A DNA stretch of 17,559 bases from an uncultured Eubacteriales bacterium (GTDB taxonomy: Bacteria; Bacillota; Clostridia; Lachnospirales; CAG-274): assembly GCA_902496345.1 (NCBI GenBank), contig CABVAP010000037.1:1-17559 (forward strand), read 5' to 3'. This document shows, piece by piece, positions 16,232 through 17,559 of this stretch. Positions within the stretch are counted from its first letter, which is position 1. Every line of letters starts with the position of its first letter. Position numbers and translations under genes: made by a program. Under the pieces are notes generated by a model. The model saw nothing but the letters and a program-made list of their open reading frames with translations. It searched no databases and was not told the origin of the DNA.

Positions 16232-16426
16232 TTATGTTTTAAGTGGACAAACCTTAATACATTTTAGACACCTTATACATTTTTTTTCATCGATAATAGG
16301 GTATTGAAAACCTTCGTTATCCGATTTCATTTGTATAGCTTTAACCGGACAACATGCATAACAAGCACTACATCCACAGCAATCTTTTTTTTGTTCATAT
16401 AATATTGGCATATTTATTTTATTCAT
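16232..16426 (-). pseudogene. Orphan two-cluster ferredoxin domain, N-terminal fragment of an FrhB protein
   Basis: The 64-residue product has two complete [4Fe-4S] signatures, CCGCSACYACCPVKAI (about 17-32) and CIRCLKCIKVCP (about 51-62), spaced as in bacterial ferredoxins and separated by the SDNEGFQYPIIDEKKC linker typical of FrhB-family proteins in glycan clusters. In intact proteins the CPLK end leads straight into the FrhB domain; here a TAA follows CPLKT and the FrhB part is gone. The start has a good SD (AAAGGA, 7 nt), so a small soluble ferredoxin could still be translated. Upstream lies the tail of another FrhB gene, downstream the glycosyltransferase relic. I call it a fragment; a small functional ferredoxin acting in trans is the alternative. 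Confidence 0.7.
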
Positions 16427-16429
16427 TTT

Positions 16430-16868
16430 TTATCCTTTCATAATTTTCTCAATAAAATTTGGCAGATAAGACTTTAATTTACTTTTAAAAGATATTTTTT
16501 TGTATATACTTCTACGTATCCATCAGTATTCAAGGATGAATAGAATGTATTTCTTATTTCAGGTCGCTTTACTGCTGAAGTAAGGGTTTTATTATATTTT
16601 TTTATAATTGCTAAATCTAAATTTATAATCTCAAAATAATATTTAGTTTTAGAAGATAGATTTTTTCCCTTACTCGTATTGAAAATAACATATAATACGC
16701 CTTTATTATCCATAAAATCTGGGTACGCAATTTCCACTCCATTAAACTCCCACAGTAAAATCTGATTTATGATTTCCTAATTTGAATAAACATCTATAAC
16801 AGCATTCTTTATAATTACACCCCCTTAAAAAAATCAGAATAAAAAGGGTCTGTTCTTACATAGCAATC
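16430..16868 (-). pseudogene. C-terminal half of a second FrhB-domain protein, frameshifted
   Basis: On the minus strand the readable pieces are RTDPFYSDFFKG (from about 16856), ECCYRCLFKLGNHKSDFTVG (to about 16748), VEIAYPDFMDNKGVLYVIFN (from 16737), then LTSAVKRPEIRNTFYSSL and the end YVEVYTKKYL. They follow the order of the C-terminal half of FrhB proteins: a DPF block, the CYxCxxK motif, SDITVGDFWG, the DNKGV block, and the NPA...S..RPxxRxxFF tail. The intact copy at 3291-4265 has equivalents (SCYKCKFKG, SDITIADAWG). Frame changes occur near 16817 (a G5 run), near 16740 (stop TAA 16742-16744) and near 16485. The original stop may be TAA at 16430-16432, just before the ferredoxin fragment. 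The N-terminal half is missing, replaced by IS4-like sequence. Confidence 0.65.
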
Positions 16869-16944
16869 ATGATTATTAAATCTGAAAGTATAAGACATAT
16901 GTCTTCTATAATATCATCCAAATTTTTTTACACAAAACGTATAA
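16869..16944. other. Junction between the FrhB remnant and the IS4-family relic
   Basis: No gene is supportable. The minus strand may continue the FrhB frame for a few residues (YTFRFNNHDCYV, ending at about 16890). From about 16945 the plus strand becomes recognisable as transposase. The breakpoint between the two lies in this stretch. Confidence 0.35.
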
Positions 16945-17559
16945 GAACCCCAATGTCATTATTCAGGTAAGTCCTTTTTGATACGTGTGAAAGATATACA
17001 CTCAATTTCCAGTTTTTTATGAAATTACAATCAGCCAGATGAAGAATTTGATTTGGATTTACATATTACATTGACAAGAAAACAGACCAAAGATATAAAA
17101 TCTCAACAAGAAAAATATCGTTTCTTATCTACTACATCTACATTTGATTTTATTGATGAACATAATCCTGAGTATGAACTTCATTTCCGTGTAGTTCGCT
17201 TTAAACTGGATGGTAGTGAAGAATATGAATCGATTATCACAAATTTAAACCGGGTTGAATTTAGTAAGGATGAAATAAAAGAAATATACAATACTCGATG
17301 GTTTAAAGAATTATCGTTCCGTGACCTTAAATATTCAGCGGATCTGTTGCTGTTCATGCAAAAAAACGAGAAAGCATCCAACAGGAGATTTAGGCAAGGA
17401 TGATACTATATAATATATCTTTTATTATGGCTCATCATATAGTAAATAAAAAGCCAAAGGAAAAGGGTAAGAAAAAAAGTATTCTTATGCGATAAACAAA
17501 AAAAGGGAATGTGAAGAATTATGTGTAAGTAAAAATCGACAGGTTTAGATAGTAGATGA
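16945..17559 (+). pseudogene. IS4-family transposase relic, running off the right edge
   Basis: The plus strand from 16966 reads GKSFLIRVKD, a stop (TGA 17020-17022), then from 17023 an open stretch to 17403 including DLDLHITLTRKQT, ELHFRVVRFKLDGSEEYES, IITNLNRVEFSKDEIKEIYN and TRWFKELSFRDLKY. These match the core-to-C-terminal part of IS4-family DDE transposases, whose conserved block is usually YxxRWGIETSFRxLKY; here GIET has become FKEL, though the Glu is kept. After DLKYS the frame shifts: VHAKKRESIQQEI, a stop, then ARMILYNISFIMAHHIVNKK, and a further shift before NKKRECEELC. The N-terminal half with the first catalytic Asp is not seen in the window. It is a dead relic. The end of the element lies beyond the window. 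Confidence 0.8.

Noticed and set aside
16474..16737. Independent small hypothetical gene
   Set aside because: Its GTG start has no SD and its sequence is the DNKGV-to-C-terminus part of FrhB proteins, with the preceding CYxCxxK and SDFTVG motifs just upstream in another frame.
1..17559. CRISPR arrays, tRNA or rRNA genes, riboswitches
   Set aside because: No regularly spaced direct repeats, cloverleaf-like sequence or recognisable riboswitch core was seen by reading either strand. A covariance-model scan was not possible here.

Overview
The window is a low-GC (roughly 30% G+C by eye) segment of a Bacillota-type chromosome. It carries a surface-polysaccharide (capsule/EPS) gene cluster. Purine-rich Shine-Dalgarno (SD) sites, tightly packed genes, FrhB-domain/pyruvyltransferase pairs and IS110 and IS4 transposase relics fit an anaerobic, possibly host-associated Clostridia- or Erysipelotrichia-like bacterium. 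The species cannot be fixed from the sequence. I saw no rRNA, tRNA or CRISPR array.

Layout. All intact genes lie on the minus strand between 15679 and 321, so transcription runs right to left. In that order: two GT4 glycosyltransferases, a Wzy-like polymerase, a GT2 glycosyltransferase, rfbF and rfbG (CDP-glucose 4,6-dehydratase pathway), a decayed IS110-family element on the opposite strand (about 7630-9230), an NAD-dependent epimerase/reductase, an RmlC-like epimerase, a hexapeptide acyltransferase broken by one in-frame stop, a polysaccharide pyruvyltransferase-family protein, an FrhB-domain protein lacking its usual N-terminal ferredoxin domain, an aldo/keto reductase, a Wzx-like flippase and a serine-acetyltransferase-like enzyme. 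A hairpin with a T-run at 186-234 closes the cluster. Many start sites have their SD inside the end of the preceding gene, the pattern of one translationally coupled operon.

Upstream (15700-17559) is a graveyard. It holds a WchF/RgpA-type rhamnosyltransferase-like remnant with stops (15837-16178), an orphan 2x[4Fe-4S] ferredoxin domain that is the N-terminus of a lost FrhB protein (16232-16426), the C-terminal half of another FrhB protein (16430-16868) and a plus-strand IS4-family transposase relic running off the right edge (from about 16945).

How the genes work together. RfbF and RfbG should make CDP-4-keto-6-deoxyglucose. The RmlC-like protein and the NAD-dependent enzyme could epimerise and reduce it to a CDP-6-deoxyhexose. 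No PLP-dependent C3-dehydratase (DdhC/RfbH) is present here, so a 3,6-dideoxy sugar is not predicted from this window. Three glycosyltransferases build the repeat, acyl- and pyruvyl-type enzymes decorate it, Wzx exports it and Wzy polymerises it. The initiating sugar-phosphate transferase and the chain-length/tyrosine-kinase regulators are not in this window. No wholly new system is evident. The most unusual points are the FrhB protein lacking its ferredoxin domain next to a separate FrhB ferredoxin remnant, the pyruvyltransferase/FrhB/aldo-keto reductase block, and the CDP-sugar module split by a mobile element.
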